NCBI RefSeq assembly: GCF_019578655.1
Contig: NC_063260.1
Location: 15,688,001 to 15,752,000, forward strand
Reading direction: 5' to 3'
Source: Ricinus communis
Taxonomy: Eukaryota > Streptophyta > Magnoliopsida > Malpighiales > Euphorbiaceae
DNA length: 64,000 nucleotides
Program-made: the position numbers and the translations under genes
In this document: positions 46,302 to 58,730 of the stretch, piece after piece
How the letters are laid out: each line of letters opens with the position of its first letter
Position numbering within the stretch: position 1 is the stretch's first letter
The notes under the pieces: generated by a model
Database searches by the model: none
Seen by the model: the letters and a program-made list of their open reading frames with translations, nothing else
What the model was told of the DNA's origin: nothing

Positions 46302-48430
46302 TTGACGAGGCGGGAGGAAGAGGGGTGGAGGTTTAACTATTTCAGCAACACCATCGTAACAAATTGGTCAACCACAAGTTGGCTACAATTTAGAGTATTT
46401 GCTACTACTAGAAATGAAGCATTTGTAGCACCTGAAATTGTTATCGGTATACTTTCTATTCATGATTCCGATGCACATGTTCTTATTGATCCTGGATCCA
46501 CATGTTCATTCATATCACATGATTTTGCATCGCGCATGTTCATGCTAATATAGAGGCATTAGGTTATGATATATATGTATCATATACTTTGGGTATTATC
46601 ACGAGAATAATCGATAGTGAGATCATGTCTTGTAGTAGTAGATAGTGTCAAACTACATGCGGATTTGGTTGTTATTAATCTTAGAGAGTTTGATGTTATT
46701 TTGGGGATGGATTGGTTGTCAAGAAATCATGCTATTGTTGATTGTAAAATGAAGGAAGTGGCTATGGAAATACAAGGAGAAATGAAAATAGTAATGGTGG
46801 GTGAAAGGAAGACAATTCCTAATTGTTTGATTTCGGCCGATGATACGTGTCGATTAATTAAAATGGATGTGAAGCATATCTAATTAGTTTTATAGATACT
46901 ACTAAGGTCAGTCCAGGGGTATTAGACATTTCGTTGGTCGGAGAATTTCCTAACATATTCTTAGATGATTTGCACTGGTTTGCCACCAAATCGAGAGGTT
47001 GATTTTGAGATTGACATCATCCACTGCATTCGCACTTTTATTTCCATTGCACCATACAAAATGGCTCCATTAGAATTGAAAAGAATTAAAGAAGCAATTA
47101 GAAGAGTTACTTGATAAAGGTTTTTCATCTGGAATGCATCTTCACCTTGGGGAGCACCAGATTATACATTTGTGAAGAAAAGGATGGTAGTATACGATTA
47201 TGTATTGATTATAGGCAATTGAATAGGATTACGTTGAAGAATAAATATCCATTGCCGAGAATTGATGATTTGCTTGATCGGTTAAAAGTGCAAGCTGTGT
47301 TCTCTAAAATTGATTTAAGATCGGGTTATTGGCAACTCCGGGTTGAAGAGAAATCTATTGCCGAGGCGACATTGAACAAGGTATGGGCACTATGAATTTA
47401 TTGTGATGCCATTTGGTTTAACAAATGCTCCTCACTTATTTTATGTCAACGATGAACAAGACTTTCCGACCATATTTAGATCACTTTGTTATTATGTTCA
47501 TTGATGATATTCTGATTTACTCTAGAAGCCAGAAGAACATGAATAACACGAGAATTGTTCTGATTTTGAGGAAGCACAATAAAATTCAACAAATGCGAGT
47601 TTTGGATGGAGAGAAATTGCATTCTTAGGGCATATTATTTCTAAACATGGAGTGTGATTCATCAAAGATTAAAGCAATTATTGAATGGAACCGCCTAGAA
47701 ATGTTTCCCCGAACTTCAAAGTTTTCTTAGGTTAGGCCGGGCTATTATAGAAGATTTGTAAAAGATTTTTCAGTTATTGCTAAGCCTCTAATGACTTTGT
47801 TAAAGAAGAATGTGCCATTCCAAAGGTGGACGGAGTTATGTGATCAAAATTTTCAAGAGTTGAAGAAAAGGCTTACTATACTACTCGCATTGCCATCCGA
47901 AATGGAGGTTATGTTGTATATCGATGCTTCTAGGCAAGGACTTGGATGTGTCTTAATGCGGCATGGGAAGGTTATAGCTTATGCTTCAAGACAATTCGCG
48001 ACCTCATGAGCTGAATTATCCTACACATGATCTTGAATTAAGCGTTAAATGATAAAGATATGGCGACATTATTTATATGAGGAGACATTTCGGATATTTC
48101 ACCGATCATAAGAGTTTGAAATATATCCCTACCAGCAGAAGAGTTGAATCTCGAGACAACGAAGATGGATTGAGCTTCCGAAGGATTATGATTGCACTAT
48201 TGATTATCATCCCTGGAAAAGCAAATGTTGCCGATGCTTTAAGTAGGAAGTCAGTGGAAAATTTTTCAAGTATGATTTGTTACAATGTAGAATATTTAGT
48301 TGCACTTAGAGCTATGGATGTGAAGTTTTATGTTTATGACGATGATCTGTTAGCCACATTACAAGTAAAGCCTTTGATTGGAGATAAAATTAAAGACACG
48401 CAGGTGAAGATTCTTATTTGCAAAGGATGA
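46302..48430 (+). pseudogene. Tekay protease, RT and RNase H, broken
   Basis: Protease: VLIDPGSTCSFISHDFA near 46470 (the usual DSG position reads DPG), then FDVILGMDWLSRNHA near 46690. [22 protein letters not shown] near 47190, [15 protein letters not shown] near 47300 and the catalytic [11 protein letters not shown] near 47500. RNase H: YIDASRQGLGCVLMRHGKVI near 47920, followed by IIPGKANVADALSRKS near 48200. The motifs match Del/Tekay chromoviruses. Each domain is in a different frame or is separated by stops. Confidence 0.87.
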
Positions 48431-48539
48431 AGGGTAGAGTGCAAGAAGGAAAGAATACACAATTTGTGTTGAAAGATGATGGTGTGTTATTGAATAGAAA
48501 TCGGTATGTGTACACGATGTAGGGGATTTGAGAAGGAAG

Positions 48540-49800
48540 GACATGCATGAGACGCACTATACCTTATGCAATGCATCCTGGAAGTACCAAAATGTACAAA
48601 AATTTGAAGCCTTATTATTGGTGTAATGACAATGAAGAAGGATGTGGGCAGAATTTGTGTGAGTAAGTGTTTGACATCAGGAAAGGAGAGCACTGTGCAC
48701 CTGCAGTAAACTTCATTCTTTATCTATACCTGTGTGGAAGTGGGATAAGATTACTATGGATTTTGTTATGGGATTGCCGCGTACATTTAACAAGCATGAT
48801 GCTATTTGGGTAATTGTTGATCGACTTACTAAATGTGCTCATTTCTTACAATTAACAAGAGATTCACTTGATAAACTTCTTTGAATTGTATATTTCCGAG
48901 ATTGTTAGATTGCATGGTGTGCCTATATCTATTGTATCGAGATAGGGATCAGGATTTACTTCTCGCTTCCGGGAGAGTTTGAGAAAGCATATGGTACTAA
49001 GCTTCATTTCAAGTTGACTTTTCATCCTCAAACACGGATGGGCAATCGGAAAGAACTATTCGGACATTAGAAGATATGATGAAGGCTTGCACACTTGAGT
49101 TCAAGGGTAGCTGGATGATTACATACCACACGATGGAATTGATAATAACAACGGTTTTCATTCTAGTATCGGTATGGCTCCTTATGAAGCTTGTATGGAG
49201 AAAATGTAAGTCCGATTATCTTTGGGATGTTGAAGGTCCGGTCAGAATTGGTACAAGAAACAGTGGATAAAATAGAGATAGTTAAAAAGAATTTGAAAGT
49301 ACGGACTGACAAAGAGTTACCTTGATTTGCATCAAGGAAATGGAATATATTGTGGGTGATAAAGTTTTCTTGCGGGTATCACCATGGAAAGGAATATTAA
49401 GGTTTGGTAAACAGGGAAATTGAGTCAGGTCAGGGGTATGTGGACCTTGAATGAAATTATTGAAAGAGTTGGACCATTGGCTTATAGGTTAGCATTACCC
49501 TGAGTTGTCTTCTATTCATGATGTTTTTCACGTTTCTATGTTAAGGCGATATAGATCGGATCCTAGTCATATCATTCCGGAGCCGGAGATAGAAATCACG
49601 GAAAAGTTGACATATGTGGAAGAGCCGAGTAGAAATTCTTGATCGGAAGGGTTAAGAAATTGAGAAAGAAAGACATTCCTATGGTCAAAATTAAGTGGAG
49701 TCATCATTCACAAGAAAGCAACTTTGGGGAAGTGGAGCAGATGAGTGAGACATGTCGGAAGCTATTCCAATGTTGGTGAGTTATTAAATTCGAAATTTCA
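48540..49800 (+). pseudogene. Tekay integrase and chromodomain, broken
   Basis: Traces of the integrase core are seen at 48730-49280: WKWDKITMDFVMGLPR then WVIVDRLTKCAHFL, and a SRFRESLRKHMVLSFISS-like stretch in shifted frames. The C-terminal part near 49450 reads IIERVGPLAYRLALP and is followed by a PSHIIPEPEIEI-like segment. A chromodomain remnant near 49645-49740 reads VKKLRKKDIPMVKIKWSHHS. The chromodomain is the mark of Tekay/Del and is thought to guide integration into heterochromatin. Confidence 0.82.
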
Positions 49801-49830
49801 CTTAAGGAAGGAAGAGAGTTAGTATAGCTT

Positions 49831-50706
49831 TGCATTTTCTCATCATCCATGTTATGTGCATTTACATTTAATCATTGGGCATATGATGGTATATCAATGA
49901 TATTTTTATTTTATGAGAACATATATATATTAATTATAAGTAGAGAATAAGAAGCATGATATTAGATTATTAATTTAGATAAGTTGATTAAGTACTTGGG
50001 TTATGTGTATTAAGCCTTAAGACTTAATTGAACCAATAGTTGAAGGTTGGGTAAATAGATTGGACTTAAAAGATACAATTAAAAGTTAGTACCTATATAT
50101 GGTTAGTAAGAATTAATTTAGGGTGATAAAAATAGTTTAGTAGGTGGTGGCATTAAGAGAGGAATATTGGAAATTGGAACCATGAGCAAGCTCATTTTAC
50201 CTCTTCATTTCTCTAAAATTCGTACATGGCCAAAAACACAAAATTTGGAATAAGAGAGAGGAGTGGAATACCTAGAAAACTTAAGATTAAGATAGGATTT
50301 TGCCAACTATTGAAGGAGCCAAGCTAAAAGCTTTAAAGGATTTAAGTTTCATATAGCAGCAAAGCAACCCAATTTGAATTGGTAAGTTGTTACTTGAGTG
50401 TTATTAATTTGTCATTAGGGTTCTTGATTACAAATTGGAAAAACTTCATTTGATGCTCTCATTGATTAATTAAAGGTCCGATTATCATGAATTAGTAGAG
50501 TATTGAATGATTGCATAAAGATTAAGCTTGATTTAAGTTTAAGTATGTTAAGATAGAAAACGTAGAAATTCAATGACCTTGATGTTCGTATTTTAGGCAT
50601 AACATGGGTTATATAAGTCCAAATTAAGCTTAATTGGTGTCTATGGATTAAGCTTGTATGCTTCCTGGCTAATGTTTATTGGTTAGCATGTGATGGGGGT
50701 GTTACA
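49831..50706 (+). repeat. 3' LTR of the Tekay element, internally deleted
   Basis: It matches the first 0.8 kb of the 5' LTR, then jumps near 50650 to the last 50 bases (TTATTGGTTAGCATGTGATGG). The middle of about 1.4 kb (43650-45050 of the partner) is missing. Confidence 0.88.
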
Positions 50707-51728
50707 TGAAAGCCTCTCGAGAATTTGATCAATAAAAAAGGGAAAGGGAAATGGTCCCATTCAAGCGTCGAGTTTAGTCGATGGCATTAGTCTATGCTGA
50801 CGTGCCTCTGTTGTAGGAATCAACTCATCCTTTTCGTTTTCACCACAATCATGCCCCCTTTCTTGGGAACCACCTACACAGGACTCACCCAAGAACTGTC
50901 AGAAATAAGATAAATTAAACATGCATCAAGAAGTTTAATTACCTCCTTTTTAACCACCTCCTTCATATGAGGGTTCATAGCTCCTTTGTGGTGGGGCACA
51001 CGTTGAACTCATCCTCCATCAAAATCTTATGAAGGTAGTAACTCGGGTTTATCCACGGTATGTCGACCATCTTATACACAAATGCCTTTGCATACCTTCT
51101 CAAATACACCATCTCCCTCTCTCCTCCATCATGTGAGATAGGCGGAAATAATGATAGATGGCGCTTTGCTTCATCTAAGTAGGCATACATTAAGTCGCTT
51201 GGCAACTCTTTCAATTCAAGAATGGGGCTCCTCAAAGAAGGCTTTGACTTTTTCTCTCGACTTGTCAAGATCAACAAAACCATCAGTATTTTCATCATTA
51301 AAATTAGCAGCTAATAAGTGCTCTAGCTACTCCAACACTTGTTCATTAGACAAATTATCCTCATTTTCTTGCATTGCCACTTGTAAAGGATCATCAATCA
51401 ACATTTCCTGCAATTGAGACTCCATAATATCATCAATAACATCAATCAAACACACAGTACCATCGTGCTCATATGGGTGTCTCAAGGATTTAGTCAAATT
51501 AAACGTAATGCTCTCATCATCTACCCTAAGTTCTTGCTTTCTGTTACTAACATCTATCAAAGCTCTAGATGTAGCTAAAAATGGTCTACCTAAGATCAAT
51601 GGAACATCACTCTCACCATCCATATCCATAATAATAAAATCCACAGGAAATATAAATTTGTCAACCTTAACTAGCACATCCTCTATAATCACGGGTGCCA
51701 ACAATTCATACGCTGGTTGTATACTCAT
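50707..51728 (-). pseudogene. Athila protease and N-terminal RT
   Basis: The protease part at 51728-51330 has IIEDVLVKVDKFIFPVDFII and then VPLILGRPFLATSRALIDV, a typical Athila pair. The RT N-terminal region follows leftward with MPWINPSYYLHKI-like strings near 51030, HMKEVVKKEV near 50960 and WVSPVWVVPKKGG near 50860. It ends at ILERLS where the Tekay element begins. Frameshifts occur near 51320 and 50980. Confidence 0.85.
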
Positions 51729-51734
51729 CCTAGT

Positions 51735-53905
51735 AGGAGTTAGCTTAGAAGTGCTTAGTCATAACTCCTCAAACAATGAGCTAGGCATAAAATTGATGCT
51801 AGCTCCCAAATCAGCTAATGCCAGCAATTTCAATTTATCCCAATCAAACAAGGTATAGTAAAACTCCCTGGGTCGTATGGTTTATTTGGAATCTTGCACA
51901 AAACACCGAGCATTCTGCATTCAAGGTCACCAATCCTAAATCCTCTAACTTCCTCTTGTTGCTTAGAATCTTCTTTAAAAACTTCGCATACTTTGGCATC
52001 TGCAAAATAGCTTCAACAAAAGCCAAGTTAATCCGCAATTGTTTAAAAAGATCTAAAAACTTACCGAATTGCTGATCAACTTTATCCTGTTTGAGTTTTG
52101 CAGGATATGGAATGGGAGGTTGGTATGGCCTCAAGAGGATCTTCTTCGAATCCTCCTTTTCTTCAACTGCTTCCTTTCCTTTCTCCTCAGGCTCTTCTTT
52201 TTGTCCTCCTTAATGAACAAAGGGTTGGACCACCTAGAATGATAACTTTTCCCCAGACACTTGGACTGAGATCACAATTAGAACAAAGCCAATCTCGGCT
52301 GTTTGCCCATTGCATCTCAGCATGGACGGAATTCTTGAGAGCAAAAAAAAAAAAAAGAAAGTCAAATTCATTTGGGCTAGTCTCCCGTTAGGCAAACCTC
52401 CTGGTTGTCTCTGCACCCCTACCTCCTTTATCACTGAGCAGTCATTTAGGGGGTCTTCCTTTTTCGACTCATCCACCTGCACATTAGAATCATCATTAGT
52501 AAAAGGCATAGATGGACTAGGAAGTTCCTTACCTGATCTCAAAGTAATTGCTTTGGCATGCTCCCTTAGATTAGACATGTTGCTTGGAGGCACACCTTGT
52601 TGCCTCTCGACCATCATCTAAGCCCAAATTTGATTTTCAAGTTCTAAATTGAAGTTTGTTGATTCCGAATGGCAGTGTCCGTTTGTTGAAATCTTTTCTC
52701 TGAAGTTGCAATGAACTTCGTCATCAACTCTTCCAAGCTAGCCTTTTTCTGTTGACTCCCTCCTAGTTGATGGGGAACATAATGCATAGGTTGCTACTGA
52801 TGCAACCTCTGATATCCTGGTGAACCTTGGTTATTAGAATTTCTCCATCTAAAATTAGGATGATTCCTCCACCCTGGGTTGTATGTACTGCTGTAGGGAT
52901 CATTTTGCTGCCTACCTACATAATCAACATGCTCAACGTTAGAAACATTAGTAGGCATAGAAGATGCAAACATACCTCCCGCATTACAATTCATTAATTT
53001 GAGCTACTTCGGAATAGGCATCTGAGTTGTTCTATCTTTTTAGAAAGTAGCTCTACTTGTACGTAGGATACATCTCTTATTATATAGCGGGTTTTAGACC
53101 TCTAGCCCGTGGAGTTTGCCACTGATAAGTGTTGGTGGCCATCTCTTCTATTAAATCCTGGGCTTGCTCAGGTGTTTTGCTATTGATAGCTCCCCCTGCA
53201 GCTGCATCTACCATTTGTCTAGTGGTCGTATTCATGCCACTATAGAATGTCTGCACTTACATCCAGAGAGGAAGACCATGGTGTGGGCAACACCTTAACA
53301 AGTCCTTGAAGCTCTCCCAGGCTTTGTACATTGATTCTCCTTCACCCTGCACAAAAGAAGATATGTTATTTTGCATTTGAGTAGTCTTAGCAGGAGGAAA
53401 ATACTTATTCAAAAATTTTTCAGCCAAAAGTCCGTGTGATCATTTTGGGTGGCAGGTTGCGACCCATCTTTTTAGCTTTATCCTCGAAAGGAAACAGCCT
53501 CAACCATATGGCATCATCGGTTGTTCCATTAGTCTTAAAGGTATCACATATCTCCAAGAAGTTGGCGATATGCTAGTTCGGATCTTCGCTCGCCAATCCT
53601 CCAAATTGCACCGTATTCTGGATCATCTAGATAACATTCTGCTTTATTTCAAAATTATTGGCCGCCACGAGAGGCCTCACTATCCCAGTTTGCATCCCTG
53701 CTAGAGAGGGCCTATCAAACTCGTACATGGTCCTATCATCATCACCCCCATTTGCATTGTGGTTCTCCATCTCACTAGTTCCAAGAATAGGAATCTCTGC
53801 TCCAATCTCCTCCTCTACTGTCTGCAAACGCCTCCTTAATAATCTAAGAGAGCGCTCGGGTTCAGGTAAAGGCTCTGTAAGATCAGGATTAGAGTTTCTA
53901 GTCAT
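51735..53905 (-). pseudogene. Athila gag, broken into several frames
   Basis: Start at 53905 (MTRNSNPDLTEPLPEPERSL), matching the common Athila gag N-terminus. The capsid part at 53000-53640 has several stops. Further on, NPGWRNHPNFRWRNS is at about 52860, AITLRSGKELPSP near 52550, and PYQPPIPYPAKLKQDKVDQQ then FGKFLDLFKQL near 52100. The order matches full-length Athila gag. A 14-base A/T run near 52345 lies in a frame break. Confidence 0.87.
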
Positions 53906-54047
53906 AAACTACCTGAGCACAATAAAGAACAACAACACCAACAAACAAAATAAGAATAAAAACTATACACAGAAAACAAACTACAAACAAAAAGAGAAAT
54001 GACTAGACTAACAAATATCAAAATTTCAATTTAGTTCATAGAAAACC

Positions 54048-54067
54048 GTTCCCCGGCAACGGCACCA
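54048..54067 (-). promoter_or_regulatory. Primer-binding site of the Athila element
   Basis: On the minus strand it reads TGGTGCCGTTGCCGGGGAAC, six bases after the 5' LTR end. It corresponds to the TGGCGCCGTTGCCGGGGA site of Athila elements (tRNA-Asp type by family knowledge). Confidence 0.8.
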
Positions 54068-54073
54068 AAAACT

Positions 54074-55506
54074 TGATGGTTGCTAAGTCAAGCAAGACAC
54101 GACCAAAGGTAGTGTACCTATCGGTGGAGTATAGCTAATGGCGAGTACCAAGTGTAGTATTCCCCAAAGAATGTGTGAACCTAAACCTACTCAATCTTCT
54201 CTGTTATCTAATCTTAAAAATGGCATTGAATGCTAAATACGAAATGAACTAAATCTACTCTAATTGTTATCTAATTACGGCTACTCTAATTGTTATCTAG
54301 GGAATGGAAATTAAAGATGGAATTGATTGATTGAATTCAATTTCCGTGGGAAAATCTCTACGTAATTAACGCCTTTCTCAAGGACACTAACATCTTAACT
54401 TAGATTAATTAGGTTGAAATCTCTTCCTAATTCTAATTATCCAAATTAGCATTATGTGCCATTTAACACTATTGAGAGTTGTTAATTCTCAATCCGGTAG
54501 AACGAACACCCTATCTCTAGGCAAATTCAATTATAGTTTGCAAAGGACAATCCAAACCTAAACGTCTTTCTCAAGAACATTCGAATTCCAATAATCACTC
54601 AATAAGATATGAAGAACAAATCAATAAGCACATCCATTGCAAATCAATATTGAAAATCAATACATTCAATTCAAAAGTTAAGTACAAAAATCCCTAGATA
54701 AAGAACCCCAATGGGTTAACAAGTTTAGCTAATCATGTTCATTATCAAAACCCATAAGAATTCAATTACAAAAATGAGTAAAGGTAGAGAAATCTGAATA
54801 CACCCTTGGATGAGAGTAAACAGCTCCATTTCCTCTTGCCTAATCTTGAATCGATTCTTGTTCCTCTTGCTCGAATTGAGACCAGTCAATGAACCTCTCC
54901 AATCTTCAATCTACGAAGAGAATCGAATTGAAACCTTGGTCCAAGTCTCCTTTTTCCTTAGTTCCAGCTTAGAAAACCCTTAGAGAGAGAAAGAAATGAG
55001 TTTGGGACGTCCTAACCCTACTTTCTTTTCGCGTTTCCCTCTTTCCTTTCTTTTAATTAAGTCGTCCAGCTACCGCGAACATGGTCATGTTTATGCCCAT
55101 GTTAGGAACACAGCCTGGTATTGGTGGGCGTGTTGGGAACATGGCCCCGTGCTGATGGCCGTTTTACTTTCTGTGGTCGTGCTCCTTAATGCTTCTTTTT
55201 CCTGTTGTCAAATGCACCCAACACGGCCCGTTTTAGTTCCCATGTTGGGAACACAGCTTGCTCTTCAAAACGTGTTGGGAACCTGTTAAAACCAACAGTA
55301 GTATTGACTTCCCATGCATAAACTTGACTTGTTTAAACTTTGGCGTCCAACCGCTCCGATTCTTCCCTTTATCACTCTTTGACTTCTTTTAGACCTAATG
55401 CACACAAACAGATACATAGGGTGAGTGTTGGGACCAATTCACATCCAAGTGTACATAAAACCAGCCTTAAAAACCCCATTTAGATGTGTGTATTTTACGC
55501 ACATCA
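54074..55506 (-). repeat. 5' LTR of the Athila element (right copy)
   Basis: This 1433-bp repeat is the partner of 28844-30280. On the minus strand it starts TGATGTGCGTAAAATACAC and ends GCAACCATCA, then the primer-binding site. Confidence 0.92.
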
Positions 55507-57983
55507 CTTATACCTTTCTATATTATCTTTTGAATCCCTTTTGGTTTTAAATATCCATTTACAACGAATAGGTTTCATACCTTCTAGTAATGGCACAAGT
55601 TCCCAAACCTTATCTTGCATGGACTTATACTCATCATTCATTGCTTAAATCCACTTTTTTAAGTTGGAATCTTGCATGGCATAATGGAAGTTGATTGGAT
55701 CATCTTCCATCATACCATTATTTTCCTTATGTTCTTAGAGAAATTATATGTAATCATCCGGAATAGCATTTCTTCTCTCTCCAGTGGATCATCACAAAGG
55801 TAGTGGCTCTTGAAGCCTGGTTCTTGAGGATGTTGAGTTGTTCCTCACGAATAGTTTAAGTTTGTTTTTCATGAACAATTTCCTCATCTTAAACAAGAGA
55901 TGAGGTTCTGAATTTGCTACATCAACAGGAATTATAGGAATGTTCAAGCATCAGAACTGATTCTTCCTCAAAGACAAAGTCTCTAATTTAATTTTCCTCT
56001 AAACTCAATATCTTAAAAGAACATGGCTGTTCCCATCTCAAAAGTTGTCTTTAACTTAAGATCATAAAACTTATAGCCCCTAGATCCCTTGGAATAACCA
56101 ATAAAGTAGTTGCTCATTGTTCGAGGTTCTAGTTTCTTTTCATTTGGCATATAAGGCCTTGCCTCAGCTGGACACCCCCATACATGAAAATGCTTTAGAC
56201 TAGGCTTTCACCCTATCCAAAGCTCATATGCGCCTTTAGAGGCTCTTCCTATGGTGATTCTGGCAAAGTAGAATGATAATTATACTCCTCACCATATCCT
56301 TAAGAGTATTTTTTTGTCTCTCAGCTACACCATTTATATGCTAGGTGACCCTAGAATTATGTACTGGGGGACAATCCCACATTCCTCTAGGTACTTGGCA
56401 AATGGTCCTGTACATTGTTCATTTGAACTGTCATATCTACCGTAATATTCACATCCATTATCAGATTTGACATTCTTTATTCTTTTGTTGAGTTGATTCT
56501 CAACTTTAGCCTTAAATGATTTTTCATGTATGAGATATAAGTATGCATATCTAGAGTAATCGTATATGAATTATATGAAATATTATTGACCATTCCAAAA
56601 TGGTGTAGGATAAGGCCCACATATATCTGTATGTATCAATTGTAAGAAATCTACAACCTTGTATGCACCCAATCTCTTTGATTTGGTCTGTTTACATTTA
56701 ATGCATTCAACATAGACATTAAAGTCTGTGAAGTCAATGGAACTTAAGACCCATCTGACACAAGTCACTCAACCCTATTTCTATATATGTGACTTAGGCG
56801 CTTGTGCTATAATGCTATTGAATTTTCATGATCAAATTTATGCTTAATACCACGTGATTCTACATTTCAGGATTCACGATAAGAAGCTATAGTATCAAGC
56901 AAATATAGATTGTCACAAACAATAAGCAAACTAGTTCCAACAACATTTGAATTTAAAGATAAGGTAAATTGATTATTTCCAAAAGAATAATAATATGCAG
57001 ACTTGTCCAAATAGGAAATTGAAACTAAATTTCAAATTTAAATACAACAAAGCATCTTTCAAATCAAATAGTAACCCGATGTCTGCAATAATAACCTTTA
57101 AATACCTAAATATCTAATTTGCCATTTATATCTCCTCTATTGTACCAATACATTCAAATATTGGTGGTAGTATAGTATAGCAGTAGCACGACAAGCTTTG
57201 TTTCTAGGTTACGAGCTAAATTTACCTCAAAACATACCAAAGTGGGAACATACATTTCTTCTGCTTGGCAAGACATAAGATATCATGATATCATGTATCT
57301 CTTATGTCTAGAAGAAGAACCTGTCACACCTGATCAGGGACTTCCGCTTCATCACTTCTTATTCTTTAGTCTCGTTTTCCTCTTTTCGCTCCTTCTTTTA
57401 GTGCTTTCCAAGTGAGCACTTTTTGTCATCTCTTGCTTTAGCCTTTTTTCTTCTTACACATAATACGAAATAAGCTCATTAAGAGACAATTTCTCCTTTT
57501 GGCAATTGTAACTGATTTTAAATTGATTAAATTATGCAGGAAGAGAAATCAATGCCAAATGCATGAGTAAGTGTTCTGACATCTCGAGCTTTAAGACCTT
57601 AAGTTTGAGAAGTAGTGTTAGACATTTTCATAATATATTCCCTTACATTTCCTTTGCCTTTATACTTCATGGAAATCAAGCTTTGAAGAAGTGTGCTTGT
57701 TTTTGACTTATCGCTTTTGGCAAAGATTTTTCCATCTCAATAAGGAAATATTTGGCACTGGTTATCCCTTAGGATACCACAGCCCTAAAAACCTTTAGAA
57801 TGTCGCGCTTGATGATCATTAGACTCATGCGGTTTGAGTGGTTCCACTTCTCATAATATCTTCTCTCATCAGAGGAACTTGAGCCCATAAGAGAAGCAAG
57901 TTGCTCAGTTCTTAGTGCAAGGTCAACATTCATACAGCCGAGAACAACTAGGATGTTCTCTTTCCAATCCTGAAACTTGGTAC
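55507..57983 (-). pseudogene. Copia polyprotein, 5' part: gag, integrase, RT start (right of the Athila insertion)
   Basis: Reading leftward from 57983: gag with FQDWKENILVVLGCMNVDLA, then ALRTEQLASLM, then a decayed stretch to about 57330. A GAG-pre-integrase/zinc region lies near 56650-56800, with CIKCKQTKSKRLGAYKVVDF leading into LIHTDICGPYP. The integrase core and linker follow, and the RT start near 55510-55650 ends at KDNIERYKA at the Athila border. This is the Ty1/copia order (integrase before RT). Many stops are present. The gag start is beyond a solo LTR at 58433-58462. Confidence 0.88.
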
Positions 57984-58432
57984 TAATAACTCAGTCAAGA
58001 ATTGAGCTATCAACAAGATCTTCCAAAGGCTGACTTGAGCTCTGGAATACTTACAAGAATGGTTATAAAGCATCTAACGGGGTTCTCCGGCCACTTACTT
58101 TGATGGTTAAGTTAGTAATTTATGAAAGGATGGCTTAAGTATAATTAGTGTGTAAATTAGCTTGTACCTATAAATATGGTATAGTGGTTCCTTATATAGA
58201 ATATAACAGTCTTCTTGTCTTACTAGAAGTAGAACTTCATAGATATAGGTCGGCTTAAATATAATAAAACTTATTCTCTTGGCTATGTGAAGATTTCTAG
58301 GTTGGATCAGATTCTTCAGATAGACTCTGATCATGACATAGATTCTAAGACTCCTAGCTATAGTGGAATTTATACTTAATCGACCCCATCTTTCTTGGAC
58401 ATGACATGTTGGCTTATAATGCTCTGTTATCA
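57984..58432. mobile_element. Solo LTR, 449 bp, with GGTAC target site duplication, inside copia gag
   Basis: It starts TAATAACTCAGTC (TG changed to TA) and ends GCTCTGTTATCA. GGTAC is present on both sides (57979-57983 and 58433-58437). Counting GGTAC once, the copia gag reads on without a break (VLNGTKFQDW on the minus strand). It belongs to the same family as 14336-14637. Confidence 0.82.
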
Positions 58433-58462
58433 GGTACCATTAAGGACTGGAACCGAATTCAT
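58433..58462 (-). pseudogene. First codons of the copia gag
   Basis: On the minus strand it begins MNSVPVLNGT at the ATG complementary to 58460-58462, then meets the solo LTR. Such a MNS.P.LNG start is common in copia gag. Confidence 0.75.
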
Positions 58463-58730
58463 GTTAGCAAATAAAGTAGCAAGAGTAGCTATTAAGAGAA
58501 CATAATAATCCACGTAAATATACTCACATCATGACCAAAATTCAATCATCAACAAATTCAAATAATTCCACAACCCATCTTAAAATACCTAGTGTAATAT
58601 TAATATCAAGTCTTTGGACAATAATATTAATTGCTAGTGGTACTCTTATTGTAACGATCAAACACTCATAATAATGTATGACAAATAATAAACTCATCTT
58701 TAGATTGAATTATTATTCACATATACAAAC
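58463..58730 (-). other. Leader and possible LTR remnant of the copia element
   Basis: AT-rich sequence upstream of the copia gag. I could not find the matching 3' LTR near 27 kb. It ends where the probable Tat-type LTR starts at 58731, so the copia 5' end may be cut here. Confidence 0.35.

Larger units (their letters stand above)
42843..50706 (+). mobile_element. Tekay/Del chromovirus inserted in the Athila RT
   Basis: A plus-strand Ty3/gypsy element of 7864 bp with LTRs at 42843-45105 and 49831-50706. Gag, protease, RT, RNase H, integrase and chromodomain remains lie in order. The flanks belong to the Athila RT on the minus strand: the ILERL motif on one side and its continuation KHSC on the other. 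A clean target duplication is not visible, since both flanks carry changes around TTTGC/TGAAA. All frames are broken. The 3' LTR has lost about 1.4 kb. Confidence 0.9.
28844..55506 (-). mobile_element. Athila-type Ty3/gypsy element with nested insertions, CTTAT target site duplication
   Basis: Two LTRs (28844-30280 and 54074-55506) in direct orientation enclose a minus-strand Athila element. CTTAT flanks it at 28839-28843 and 55507-55511. A primer-binding site lies beside the right LTR and a polypurine tract beside the left one, so transcription runs right to left. Gag, protease, RT, RNase H, integrase and a 3' ORF appear in order. Three foreign pieces interrupt it: a Tekay element (42843-50706), a solo LTR (40326-41732) and a caulimovirid copy (about 30950-35730). 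Subtracting these leaves about 12.6 kb. All genes are broken. Confidence 0.93.

Noticed and set aside
51151..51858. Plus-strand open frames opposite the Athila protease
   Set aside because: Shadows; the minus strand carries the conserved Athila motifs.
58463..58730. Definite 5' LTR of the copia element
   Set aside because: No direct repeat of it could be found near the 3' end of the element (26.2-27.46 kb), so I list it only as a leader or possible LTR remnant.
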